Assembly (NCBI GenBank): GCA_024638445.1 | Contig: JAHEKH010000010.1 | Location: 1 to 49,868 of the forward strand | Source of the DNA: Gammaproteobacteria bacterium | GTDB taxonomy: Bacteria > Pseudomonadota > Gammaproteobacteria > Steroidobacterales > JABDKV01 | Reading direction: 5' to 3' | DNA length: 49,868 nucleotides | Shown: in pieces, positions 34,277-43,083 of the stretch | How positions within the stretch are numbered: the stretch's first letter is position 1 | Layout of the letters: each line of letters begins with the position of its first letter | Position numbers and translations under genes: made by a program | The notes under the pieces: generated by a model | What the model was told of the DNA's origin: nothing | The model's input: the letters and a program-made list of their open reading frames with translations, nothing else | The model's database searches: none

Positions 34277-36766
34277 TCAACCTGCCGGGTCTACCGGCCC
34301 GATACCCCAAACTTTACTCGCATAGTCGGCAATAGAACGGTCGCTCGAAAAATAGCCCATGTTAGCCATGTTGATAATCGCCTTTCGATTCCACTCTTCC
34401 GGATCGCGATAGAGCGCATCGACCTTGTCCTGGGCGGCCACGTAGGCTTCGTAGTCGGCCAACACCAGGAAATGCTCCCCGTCGGCAACCAGGCTGTCGA
34501 TCAGTGACCGGTACTCGTGGGGCGAGTCCGGGGAAAAATGCCCGTCGGCCACCAGGTCCAGGACCCGTCTCAATTCAGCGTTCTTCTCTACGATTTGAGC
34601 GGGCCGGTAACCCTGGGCGCGGCGCGCAGCGACTTCCTTGGCGGTCAGACCAAAAATGAAGATGTTCTCGTCGCCCACGGCATCCCGAATCTCGACGTTG
34701 GCACCGTCGAGGGTGCCAATCGTGAGCGCCCCGTTCAGCGACAGCTTCATATTGCCGGTACCCGACGCCTCCATGCCGGCCGTCGATATCTGCTCCGACA
34801 GGTCGGCAGCCGGAATGATTTTTTGTGCCAGCGTCACGCTGTAGTCAGGCACCACGACCAGCTTCAGGCGGTCGGAGGTAACCGGATCGCTGTTGATCAC
34901 GGCGGCCACGTTGTTAATCAGCTTAAGGATATGACGGGCAACCATGTAGGCTGGCGCAGCCTTACCGGACATGATCACGGTGCGCGGCACCAGGTCGGCT
35001 GCCGGGTCATCACGCAAACGCAGGTACCGGCTGATGACATACAGCAGGTTCAACAGCTGCCGCTTGTACTCGTGAATCCGCTTGATCTGGACATCGTGCA
35101 TCGACGAGGGATCCAGCTCGATTCCGAGTTGCTCCCGAACAAAATGAGCGAAGCGCGCCTTATTGCGATACTTTACGTCTGCGAACTCGTCGCGAAACTG
35201 AGCGTCGTCCGCCAGCGGCACCAGGGCGGTCAGGCGCTCGAGGTCTCGCTCCCAGCCTTTAACATGGCGACTCGCCAGCGCGGCGAGACGTGGATTGGCC
35301 TCCAGCAACCAGCGACGCGGCGTAATGCCGTTCGTCACGTTGATGAAGCGCCCCGGGTAGAACTCGTTGAAATCCTGAAACACGGTGCTCTGCATCAGGC
35401 CGGAATGGATCCTGGCAACTCCGTTGACCTTGTGACTGCCAACGATCGCAAGACTGGCCATGCGGACGCTACGGGTTTGCTCGTCGATCAGCGACATGCG
35501 CTGCATGCGGTTGATATCGTGATCGTAGCGTTCTGCGACCTCCTCCATCAGGTTCTTGTTTATGGTGTAGATGATTTCCATGTGCCGGGGAAAAAGCCGC
35601 TCGAAGGTCGCAACCGGCCATTTTTCCAGCGCCTCGGGCAATAAGGTGTGATTGGTGTAGCTGAAAACACCGGTCGTAATCTCCCACGCCCGGTTCCATG
35701 TATAACCATATTCATCGATACAGAGACGCATCATTTCGGGTATGGCCAGCGCCGGATGGGTATCGTTGAGCTGAATCGCCACCTTGTCAGGCAAGGCATC
35801 CAGTGTTTTATGACGGCGATGGTAGGTCGCCAGAATATCCTGCAGACTCGCCGCAACGAAAAAATACTGCTGCCGGATACGCAGTTCCCGCCCCTGCTCG
35901 GTCCGATCGTCCGGATACAGCACTTGCGACAGATGCTCAGCGGCGTTGAGCTCGGCCATCGCCTCGGCATGTTGCCCGGCATTGAACAACGATAGATTGA
36001 AATCCGCTGAGGCCTGCGCCGACCACAGCCTCAGGTGATTGACCGTCTGCGACTGATAGCCGGGCACCGGCAGATCGTAGGCGACAGCAATGTATTCCTG
36101 GGCATCGATCCAGTCCCTGCGCACCGGGTCCTCGGGATGAGGCACGGTCCGGCCACCGAAACGAACCCGGTACTGCAGCGCTTCGCGTGGCATCTCCCAC
36201 ATATGCTGAAAGCGCAGCCAGTTATTCGGCAGCTCGACCTGTTCGCCGCTGGCGGCAAACGCCTGGCTGAAAATCCCGTAGTCATAGCGTATGCCATAAC
36301 CAAACCCCGGCAGCTGCAGCGCTGCCAGCGAATCGAGAAAACAGGCGGCAAGCCGGCCCAGTCCGCCGTTGCCCAGCCCCGCATCGGGTTCGATGTCGCA
36401 CAGCCGCTCCAGGTCGAGCCCGAGTTCCTCGACGACCGCCTTCACCTCTTCCTCGAGTTCCAGGCTCAGCGCGGCATTCGAGAGGTTCCTGCCAATCAGG
36501 TATTCCAGCGACAGGTAATAAACGCGCTTGGCATCGGCCTGCTCGTAGGCGCGCTGCGAATGCAGCCAGCGAGTCATCAGCCGGTCACGCAAACTGAGCA
36601 CGACCGCGTTATACCAGTCACGCAGACCGGCGGAATCGGCGTCCAGGCCCATGCTGAGGCTAAGCCGTCCGACGATTGACCGTCGCAGGCCCTCCGCATC
36701 CATCGGCGGTTCGCTGCCGTTGAGTAAGTCGTTGCGACCGTCTTTTTCTTTATTGGCGATTGTCAT
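34277..36766 (-). CDS. glgP: Glycogen/alpha-glucan phosphorylase (GT35)
   Basis: An 829-residue PLP enzyme releasing glucose-1-phosphate from glycogen chain ends. The PLP lysine lies in EASGTGNMKLSLNGALTIGTLDGANVEI. Other family stretches are YYLSLEYLIGRNL, GLGNGGLGRLAACFLDS, YGIFSQ and VQIKRIHEYKRQLLN. Length is typical of GlgP/MalP. Start ATG at 36766, 5 bp after pgl. The zwf-pgl-glgP linkage suggests glycogen carbon is intended for the glucose-6-phosphate oxidation route; phosphoglucomutase is not in the window. Confidence 0.97.
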   Translation of the reverse strand: MTIANKEKDGRNDLLNGSEPPMDAEGLRRSIVGRLSLSMGLDADSAGLRDWYNAVVLSLRDRLMTRWLHSQRAYEQADAKRVYYLSLEYLIGRNLSNAALSLELEEEVKAVVEELGLDLERLCDIEPDAGLGNGGLGRLAACFLDSLAALQLPGFGYGIRYDYGIFSQAFAASGEQVELPNNWLRFQHMWEMPREALQYRVRFGGRTVPHPEDPVRRDWIDAQEYIAVAYDLPVPGYQSQTVNHLRLWSAQASADFNLSLFNAGQHAEAMAELNAAEHLSQVLYPDDRTEQGRELRIRQQYFFVAASLQDILATYHRRHKTLDALPDKVAIQLNDTHPALAIPEMMRLCIDEYGYTWNRAWEITTGVFSYTNHTLLPEALEKWPVATFERLFPRHMEIIYTINKNLMEEVAERYDHDINRMQRMSLIDEQTRSVRMASLAIVGSHKVNGVARIHSGLMQSTVFQDFNEFYPGRFINVTNGITPRRWLLEANPRLAALASRHVKGWERDLERLTALVPLADDAQFRDEFADVKYRNKARFAHFVREQLGIELDPSSMHDVQIKRIHEYKRQLLNLLYVISRYLRLRDDPAADLVPRTVIMSGKAAPAYMVARHILKLINNVAAVINSDPVTSDRLKLVVVPDYSVTLAQKIIPAADLSEQISTAGMEASGTGNMKLSLNGALTIGTLDGANVEIRDAVGDENIFIFGLTAKEVAARRAQGYRPAQIVEKNAELRRVLDLVADGHFSPDSPHEYRSLIDSLVADGEHFLVLADYEAYVAAQDKVDALYRDPEEWNRKAIINMANMGYFSSDRSIADYASKVWGIGPVDPAG

Positions 36767-36771
36767 GATAT

Positions 36772-37470
36772 TCAGTCGAATGAGCAGTAAACGTTTACGG
36801 GCACCTGGTCCTGGTGAAGAATTGCCCTGACAGGCATCGCCGAGACATCGTCACCGGCGAGCGCTTCCTGGTAGACCTTCCATTTATCTGCACCACGGAG
36901 CAAAAGGACGATTTGCCTGCTGTTGAGCAAAGCGCGACGGCTGAGCGTAAGCCTGACTGCGCTCTCCGGCCTCACCACTACGCAGCCGGCGTCAGCCTCC
37001 AGCGCCTCGGCAAGTCCCGGTGCCCCGGGAAACAGCGAGGCTGTGTGACCGTCGGTGCCCATACCCAGCAGCACCAGGTCAAAAGGATTGTCGAGAGAAG
37101 CGATCGCTGCACTCGCCCGCTCCGCGTCTGCCTCGGGTTCGTCGCCGGTACGGGCCATCGACAGCAGCCGGGATGGCGAGTCCGGCCCTAACAATTCACG
37201 GAGGAACATCCCCTCGTTGCTGGCGTTGTCCGATACCGGCACCCAACGCTCGTCCGATGGGCAGAAAGCCAGCTTTTCCCAGGGTAGCGGCAGCTCGCGC
37301 AGGACGTTATACAGACCGGCAGGGGTGCTGCCACCCGACAGGACGATCTGTGCCCGGTCCCTTAAAGCAACACATTCTTCGACGGTATCCCAGATCAGCG
37401 CGGCAAGCGCGATCGTGAGATCTGCCGAATGCGTGTAACGGCATTCGCTGTTTACCTGCAAAGTGTTCAT
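36772..37470 (-). CDS. pgl: 6-phosphogluconolactonase
   Basis: A 232-residue enzyme hydrolysing 6-phosphogluconolactone to 6-phosphogluconate. Family motifs: VLSGGSTPAGLYNVL, DERWVPVSDNASNEGM and LLGMGTDGHTASLFPG. The start is the ATG at 37470, overlapping the zwf stop (ATGA); the frame is open to 37491 without a better start. Being coupled to zwf and facing edd, it is the middle step from glucose-6-phosphate to the Entner-Doudoroff intermediates. Confidence 0.96.
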   Translation of the reverse strand: MNTLQVNSECRYTHSADLTIALAALIWDTVEECVALRDRAQIVLSGGSTPAGLYNVLRELPLPWEKLAFCPSDERWVPVSDNASNEGMFLRELLGPDSPSRLLSMARTGDEPEADAERASAAIASLDNPFDLVLLGMGTDGHTASLFPGAPGLAEALEADAGCVVVRPESAVRLTLSRRALLNSRQIVLLLRGADKWKVYQEALAGDDVSAMPVRAILHQDQVPVNVYCSFD

Positions 37471-38933
37471 CAATCCGCACCTGCGTCCCATTCACGATTA
37501 TCGCGGGCGAGCAATGCCGCCGCCGCGGTTGGCCCCCAGGTCGAGGCAACATAGCGCCCGGGCTGACCACCGTCCTCTTCCCAGCGTGCGGTGATCGGCT
37601 CGACCCAGCGCCACGCGGCTTCGAGCTCGTCCCGGCGCACAAACAGGGTCGCGCGCCCGTCTATCGCATCGATAAGCAGGCGCTCATAAGCATCCGGCAC
37701 GTGATCGACGCCACGCTGGTCCTCATCGAGGTGCAGCTGCAGGTCCCGCACCCGCATACCGGTGCCAATTCGCTTACCTGAAAGCTGCAGGCGGATTTCC
37801 TCATTGGGCTGCAGCCGGATAATCAGCCGGTTGGCGTTCAGCTCAGACCTGCCAAAAATCGAAAAAGGCACATGCCGGAACTGGATGACGATCTCGGACA
37901 TCCGGCGGGCAAGCCGCTTGCCGGTACGCAGGTAGAACGGAATTTCCGCCCAGCGCCAGTTGTCGATATACGTTTTCAACGCAACGAACGTTTCGGTATT
38001 GCTGTCGTCAGCCACCCCAGGTTCATCGCGATAGGAGGGCACGGGTTTGCCGTCGACTGCTCCGGCCTGGTATTGACCGCGCACAACGAACCGGTCTACG
38101 TCCGAGCCGGTAATCGGCCGCAGCGAACGCAGCACCTTGAGTTTCTCATCGCGCACGACGTCCGGATCGGTGCTCGGCGGCGGCTCCATTGCGATAATGC
38201 ACAGCAGCTGCAGGAGGTGACTCTGGATCATGTCGCGCAGCGCACCGGTGTGATCATAAAAACCTGCTCGTCCCTCCACGCCCAGGTTCTCGGCGACAGT
38301 GACCTGGATGTGGTCGATATAGCTCTGGTGCCATAACGATTCGAACATCGTATTACCGAACCGCAGCACCATCAGGTTTTGCACCGGCTCCTTGCCGAGG
38401 TAGTGATCGATGCGAAACACCTGGTCCTCGCTGAAGCACTCGAGAACCTGGCGGTTGATCTCGTGGGCCCCCTCCAGGCTGTTGCCGACCGGTTTTTCGA
38501 GCACGACCCGTGACTGTGGTGTGATCAGGCCAAGCTCCCGAAGACAGTTGCAGATCGGGGCAAACAGCTTGGAACCCGTAGACAGATAAAAAACCCGCAC
38601 CCGGTCCGGGTGCTCGGCCAGCCGGTCGGCCAGGCCACGGTACGATCCGCAGTCAAACGCATCGATCGGGGTGTAATCGATCCGGGACAGGAAGCGTTGC
38701 CAGTCCTCGGCGCCGCGGTGTTCGTCCGGAATATACTGCGCCGCTGACTCCTCGAGCATGGCGATAAAGCCGTCCCGGTCGAGTTCGGCGCGCGATGCGC
38801 CAATGATCCGCCCGGCCGCGGGCAGCTGCCCGTCACGACACCGGTAATACAGTGCCTTGTACAGCTTGCGCAACGCCAGGTCGCCGGTGGCGCCGACAAT
38901 TACAATGTCGAAGTCGGGCAGAGAACTGCTCAC
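37470..38933 (-). CDS. zwf: Glucose-6-phosphate 1-dehydrogenase
   Basis: A 487-residue enzyme oxidising glucose-6-phosphate with NAD(P)+. The N-terminal fingerprint is GATGDLALRKL, and the substrate/catalytic motif RIDHYLGKEPVQNL is intact, as are EKPVG and the DHTGALRDMIQSHLLQLL helix. Start is GTG at 38933 with GAGGGGG about 9 bases upstream. It leads the minus-strand run zwf-pgl-glgP-glgB-glgX-malQ and is divergent from edd across 115 bp, a natural place for joint sugar-responsive control, though no recognisable HexR-type site was seen. Confidence 0.97.
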   Translation of the reverse strand: MSSSLPDFDIVIVGATGDLALRKLYKALYYRCRDGQLPAAGRIIGASRAELDRDGFIAMLEESAAQYIPDEHRGAEDWQRFLSRIDYTPIDAFDCGSYRGLADRLAEHPDRVRVFYLSTGSKLFAPICNCLRELGLITPQSRVVLEKPVGNSLEGAHEINRQVLECFSEDQVFRIDHYLGKEPVQNLMVLRFGNTMFESLWHQSYIDHIQVTVAENLGVEGRAGFYDHTGALRDMIQSHLLQLLCIIAMEPPPSTDPDVVRDEKLKVLRSLRPITGSDVDRFVVRGQYQAGAVDGKPVPSYRDEPGVADDSNTETFVALKTYIDNWRWAEIPFYLRTGKRLARRMSEIVIQFRHVPFSIFGRSELNANRLIIRLQPNEEIRLQLSGKRIGTGMRVRDLQLHLDEDQRGVDHVPDAYERLLIDAIDGRATLFVRRDELEAAWRWVEPITARWEEDGGQPGRYVASTWGPTAAAALLARDNREWDAGAD

Positions 38934-38960
38934 CCGCTAACCCCCTCAATGAAAACGCGC

Positions 38961-39016
38961 AGTATACCGGTATGGGCAAAGCGCAACAGCCTCAACCCGG
39001 CCATAGCAGGTATGAT
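38961..39016. promoter_or_regulatory. Divergent zwf/edd control region with candidate -10 elements
   Basis: Between zwf and edd, TATACT on the minus strand (38966-38961) and TATGAT on the plus strand (39011-39016) are near-consensus -10 hexamers facing the two genes. Good -35 partners are not evident, so promoters here may need an activator. No palindromic TGTA-ATTACA-like HexR site was found by eye. Confidence 0.25.
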
Positions 39017-39048
39017 TAGCGTTCTTTCGGGGACTGGAGTGACAAAGC

Positions 39049-40863
39049 ATGGCGAGGCTGAACGCTGTCCTGGCTGAGGTAACGGCCCGCATTCGCCGCC
39101 GCAGCGAGGAATCACGCGGGGAATACCTGCAGCATATCGACAGCTGGCGAGGCCGGGGGCCCCGCCGGGCAATCCTGGGATGCACCAACCTGGCGCACGG
39201 CTACGCGGCAGTGAGCGACGAGAGCAAGCAATTCCTTCGGCAGCTCAAGCAACACCCGAACATCGCTATCGTCTCGGCATATAACGATATGTTATCTGCA
39301 CACCAGCCGCTACGCGATTATCCGGAGCAGATCAAGCGTGTCGTGCTCGAGCACGGCGCAACGGCACAGTTTGCCGGCGGTGTGCCGGCGATGTGCGACG
39401 GAGTAACCCAGGGGCAACCGGGCATGGAGTTATCCCTGTTCAGCCGCGACGTCATCGCGATGAGCGCGGCAGTCGCGCTCTCCCACGAGATGTACGACGG
39501 CACACTGATGCTGGGAATTTGCGACAAGATCGTTCCGGGGCTTTTGATTGCCGCGCTTCGGTTTGGTCACCTGCCGGCGATTTTCGTGCCCGCCGGGCCG
39601 ATGCCATCGGGAATCTCGAACAGCGAAAAAGCCCGCACCCGGGAACTGTATGCCGAAGGCAAGATCGGCCGCGAAGAACTCCTGCTGTCGGAAGAGAAGT
39701 CATATCACGGTCCGGGTACGTGCACGTTTTACGGCACCGCCAACAGCAACCAGATGCTGATGGAAATAATGGGGCTCCATATTCCCGGTACGGCATTTTT
39801 CAACCCGTACACGCCAATGCGGGAAGCGCTGACCGCGGCCGCCGCCAGGCGGGTTACACAGATCACCGCGCTGGGTGATGACTACCGGCCTGTTGGCCGG
39901 CTGATTGACGAACGCAGTATCGTCAACGCCATCGTTGGCCTGCTGGCAACAGGCGGTTCCACTAATCACACCCTGCACCTGGTGGCAATCGCACGCGCGG
40001 CAGGAATCGTCGTCGACTGGAACGATTTTGCGCAACTGTCTGAAATCACTCCCCTGCTCGCCCGCGTCTACCCCAACGGCAAGGCCGACGTAAATCACTT
40101 TCATGCCGCCGGCGGACTGGGCTGCGTTATCCGGCAGCTGCTCGACGCCGGGTTGCTGCACGGCGACGTGGAAACCGTGATGGGACAAGGGCTGGACCAT
40201 TACGCCCGCGAACCCTGGCTCGATGACGGCAAGCTGGCGTGGCGCGATTCACCGGCGTTGGCCGCCGACCCGGCAATCGTGGGGAGCCTTGCCGAGCCCT
40301 TCAGTGAATCCGGCGGCATCAAGGTGCTCGAAGGCAACCTGGGCCGTGCAATTTACAAGACCTCCGCCGTTCCGGCAGACCGGCTCGTTGTCGAGGCACC
40401 GGCGCGCGTCTTTGACCACCAGGAGGCGGTTCTGGAAGCATTCCGCGCCGGCGAGCTGGACCGGGACATGATCGTGGTCGTGCGTTACCAGGGGCCGGCC
40501 GCAAACGGCATGCCCGAACTGCACAAGCTCTCACCCCCGCTGGGCGCGATGCAGGAACGGGGTTTGCGGGTTGCGCTGGTCACTGATGGCCGCATGTCGG
40601 GTGCGTCGGGCAAATTTCCGGCCGCCATACACCTGACCCCGGAGGCGGTCGCTGGCGGACCGATCGCAAAGATCTGCGATGGCGACCTGCTTCGGGTGGA
40701 TGCGACTGACGATCGACTGGAGTATCTCGGTGACGCGGACCAGTTTGCCGGCCGCGAACCGGCCGGCGCCCCGGCACCTTACCAGGGCCTTGGCCGTGAG
40801 CTGTTTAATGTGTTCCGGCGGGCGGTCAACGATGCTGAAAGCGGTGCTTGCAGTATTATTTAA
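39049..40863 (+). CDS. edd: Phosphogluconate dehydratase (Entner-Doudoroff)
   Basis: A 604-residue iron-sulphur dehydratase of the IlvD/Edd family, converting 6-phosphogluconate to 2-keto-3-deoxy-6-phosphogluconate. Conserved segments: [65 protein letters not shown] and [23 protein letters not shown]. The cysteines in the MCDG, GICDK and GTCTFYG segments are the likely cluster ligands. Length and these stretches point to Edd over dihydroxyacid dehydratase; the following eda confirms it. ATG at 39049 with GGAGTG upstream. Confidence 0.96.
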   Translation: MARLNAVLAEVTARIRRRSEESRGEYLQHIDSWRGRGPRRAILGCTNLAHGYAAVSDESKQFLRQLKQHPNIAIVSAYNDMLSAHQPLRDYPEQIKRVVLEHGATAQFAGGVPAMCDGVTQGQPGMELSLFSRDVIAMSAAVALSHEMYDGTLMLGICDKIVPGLLIAALRFGHLPAIFVPAGPMPSGISNSEKARTRELYAEGKIGREELLLSEEKSYHGPGTCTFYGTANSNQMLMEIMGLHIPGTAFFNPYTPMREALTAAAARRVTQITALGDDYRPVGRLIDERSIVNAIVGLLATGGSTNHTLHLVAIARAAGIVVDWNDFAQLSEITPLLARVYPNGKADVNHFHAAGGLGCVIRQLLDAGLLHGDVETVMGQGLDHYAREPWLDDGKLAWRDSPALAADPAIVGSLAEPFSESGGIKVLEGNLGRAIYKTSAVPADRLVVEAPARVFDHQEAVLEAFRAGELDRDMIVVVRYQGPAANGMPELHKLSPPLGAMQERGLRVALVTDGRMSGASGKFPAAIHLTPEAVAGGPIAKICDGDLLRVDATDDRLEYLGDADQFAGREPAGAPAPYQGLGRELFNVFRRAVNDAESGACSII

Positions 40864-40900
40864 TTTTTTCATTGGTTTATAAGACTTTTAGCGAAATAAT

Positions 40901-41518
40901 ATGAATATCAGGAGCTTGCTCGAAACCGCGGCACCGGTCATGCCGGTGCTGACCATTCAACGGGTCGAAGATGCCGTGCCGCTGGCTGACGCTTTAGCTG
41001 CCGGTGGCCTCCGGGTGCTGGAGATAACGCTGCGAACCGATGCGGCCATAGACGCGATCAGCGCCATCAGGGAAACCCGGCCCACCCTGGTCGTTGGCGC
41101 GGGAACGGTCCTGACTCCCAAGCAGATGGGTGCCGTCAGTACCGCTGGTGGCCAGTTTGCGGTTAGCCCGGGACTGACGGCGACCCTGGTCGAAGCTGCC
41201 GAGGAGTGTGAGATGCCCTATCTGCCGGGAGTCGTGACGGCCGGGGAAATACAGCACGCCATGGAGGCCGGACTCGATGCCCTGAAGTTCTTTCCCGCTG
41301 CCGCAGCAGGTGGACCCGGCCTGCTGAAGAACTACGCCAGCGTTTTTCCGCAGGCGATTTTCTGTCCGACCGGCGGTATTCGCCTCGACAACATGCGCGA
41401 TTACCTCGGCCTGAAAAACGTCGGTTGTGTCGGCGGCTCGTGGATCGCACCGCGGCAGCTCGTTGACGACGGCGACTGGGCGGCCATCGAACGTCTGGCG
41501 CGTCAGGCGACCGCCTGA
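40901..41518 (+). CDS. eda: KHG/KDPG aldolase
   Basis: A 205-residue class I aldolase splitting 2-keto-3-deoxy-6-phosphogluconate into pyruvate and glyceraldehyde-3-phosphate. Motifs: RVLEITLRTDAA, VGAGTVLTPKQM, SPGLT, LPGVVTAGEI and the Schiff-base lysine in DALKFFPAAAAGG; the C-terminal FCPTGGI phosphate site is present. It starts 37 bp after edd in an AT-rich gap, forming the edd-eda unit. Confidence 0.96.
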   Translation: MNIRSLLETAAPVMPVLTIQRVEDAVPLADALAAGGLRVLEITLRTDAAIDAISAIRETRPTLVVGAGTVLTPKQMGAVSTAGGQFAVSPGLTATLVEAAEECEMPYLPGVVTAGEIQHAMEAGLDALKFFPAAAAGGPGLLKNYASVFPQAIFCPTGGIRLDNMRDYLGLKNVGCVGGSWIAPRQLVDDGDWAAIERLARQATA

Positions 41519-41592
41519 ATCCGTACTTACCCCGATAGCGTACTAAACACGGCGTTGGCAATCTTGCTGCGAGAATCCCGGGAGAGGTTGAA

Positions 41593-43083
41593 ATGGGACT
41601 TGCGATAGAGAAAGACCGTTTCGAGGAGCACGACTACAAACGGTTCGAGGAACGGCTGCGCGCCAACCTCCAGGCACTCGAAGCGCTGTTATTGCGTGAC
41701 AGTTTCGGGATTGGCAAGCCGTCGCTGGGTGCCGAGCTCGAACTTGACCTCATCGACGACCGGTGCCGGCCACTGGCGATCAACCGCCAGGTGCTGGCCG
41801 ATCACGTCGACCCACGGCTGCAGCTGGAGCTGACGCGGTTCAATCTCGAGTACAACCTGTCGCCGGTATCGGCCCGGGGAACGCCCTTCACCACCATTGG
41901 CAAAGAGATGGAGCTGGCGCTTGAGTCACTGCAGGCGCCCGTCGCGGCGCACGGCGGCAGAGTCCTGCCTATCGGCATCCTGCCAACCCTGCGGCCGGAC
42001 GACCTGCAGCGGTCGGCGTTGACGGACCTGGCCCGGTACCGGGCACTCTCTTACGGTCTGCGGCGAATCCGCCGGTCCCCGTTCCATGTCAGGATCGAAG
42101 GCGACGAATCGCTGGAGATCGAGAGCGATGACGTAACCCTGGAGGGTGCCAACACCTCGTTCCAGGTCCACCTGAGGATCAATCCGTCCGATTTCGCCGA
42201 TTATTTCAATGCCGCCCAGCTGGCAACCGCTCTCGCGGTATCAGTTGCCGGTAACTCGCCGGTATTCCTGGAACGCTGCCTCTGGGAAGAAACCCGGGTA
42301 GCGCTATTCAAACAGGCGGTCGACGCCCGCAGCGCCCGCACGGGTGGCGAGTGGCGCAGAGCCGCGAGAGTGCCATTTGGTCACGGCTGGGTTCGTGAGG
42401 GGGCCTTCGACCTGCTGGCTGAATCGGTCCGGCTTTTCCCACCCGTCCTTCCGGTTTGCGACGACGAAGATCCACTGGAAGTCGTCAACAATGGCGGCAT
42501 CCCCCGCCTGGCTGAGCTTCGCATGCAGCAGGGGACGGTCTGGCAGTGGAATCGCGCTGTGTACGATCCCGGTGCCGGCGGGCACCTGCGCATCGAGTTC
42601 CGCGCTTTGCCCTCCGGCCCCACGCCCGTCGACATGATGGCCAATGCCGCATTTATCGTCGGCCTGACCGCCGGGCTGCAGAAGAACATCAACCAGCTGC
42701 TACCCGCATTCCCATTTCGCTATGCGGAGTACAATTTCTATCGCGCCTCGCAGAGCGGTCTGTCTGCCAATCTGCTGTGGCCCACGCTCGAAGGACTCTC
42801 GCCAACCGAACACAGTGCCCGCGACCTGGTGCTCGATCACCTGTCGCTGGCCCGCGACGGTTTGCTCGGCCTGGGTGTCGAAGCGGGCGAAATCGACAAG
42901 CTCCTGGGCGTAATCCAAGACCGTGCCGAGAGCGGCCAGACGGCATCGCGATGGCAGCGGCACACGCTGGCCCAACTCGAGAAAAAAGCCGCGAGGACCG
43001 ACGCCCTGGCGACTATGGTTTCTGCCTATCACGACCGCGCCGTGAGCGGCAGGCCGGTCAGTGAGTGGATCGTCCCCTCATGA
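41593..43083 (+). CDS. GCS2-family glutamate-cysteine-ligase-like protein (carboxylate-amine ligase)
   Basis: A 496-residue protein of the glutamine-synthetase-fold GCS2 group. Typical blocks are PSLGAELELDLID near residue 45, LTRFNLEYNLSPV, VTLEGANTSFQVHLRINPSDFADYFNAAQ around 190 and HLRIEFRALPSGPTPVDMMANAAF around 340. Relatives ligate glutamate to an amine or are uncharacterised; the true substrate here is unknown and glutathione synthesis is not assured, since no gshB partner is near. ATG at 41593 has GGAGAGG 6 bases upstream. It lies 74 bp after eda on the same strand and overlaps the convergent next gene by 6 bp. Confidence 0.68.
   Translation: MGLAIEKDRFEEHDYKRFEERLRANLQALEALLLRDSFGIGKPSLGAELELDLIDDRCRPLAINRQVLADHVDPRLQLELTRFNLEYNLSPVSARGTPFTTIGKEMELALESLQAPVAAHGGRVLPIGILPTLRPDDLQRSALTDLARYRALSYGLRRIRRSPFHVRIEGDESLEIESDDVTLEGANTSFQVHLRINPSDFADYFNAAQLATALAVSVAGNSPVFLERCLWEETRVALFKQAVDARSARTGGEWRRAARVPFGHGWVREGAFDLLAESVRLFPPVLPVCDDEDPLEVVNNGGIPRLAELRMQQGTVWQWNRAVYDPGAGGHLRIEFRALPSGPTPVDMMANAAFIVGLTAGLQKNINQLLPAFPFRYAEYNFYRASQSGLSANLLWPTLEGLSPTEHSARDLVLDHLSLARDGLLGLGVEAGEIDKLLGVIQDRAESGQTASRWQRHTLAQLEKKAARTDALATMVSAYHDRAVSGRPVSEWIVPS

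Noticed and set aside
38934-39048. HexR operator between zwf and edd
   Set aside because: No TGTA-N-TTACA-like palindrome was found in the 115-bp gap.
41593-43083. Naming the GCS2-like gene gshA
   Set aside because: The family includes many non-glutathione ligases and no gshB or other supporting context is present.
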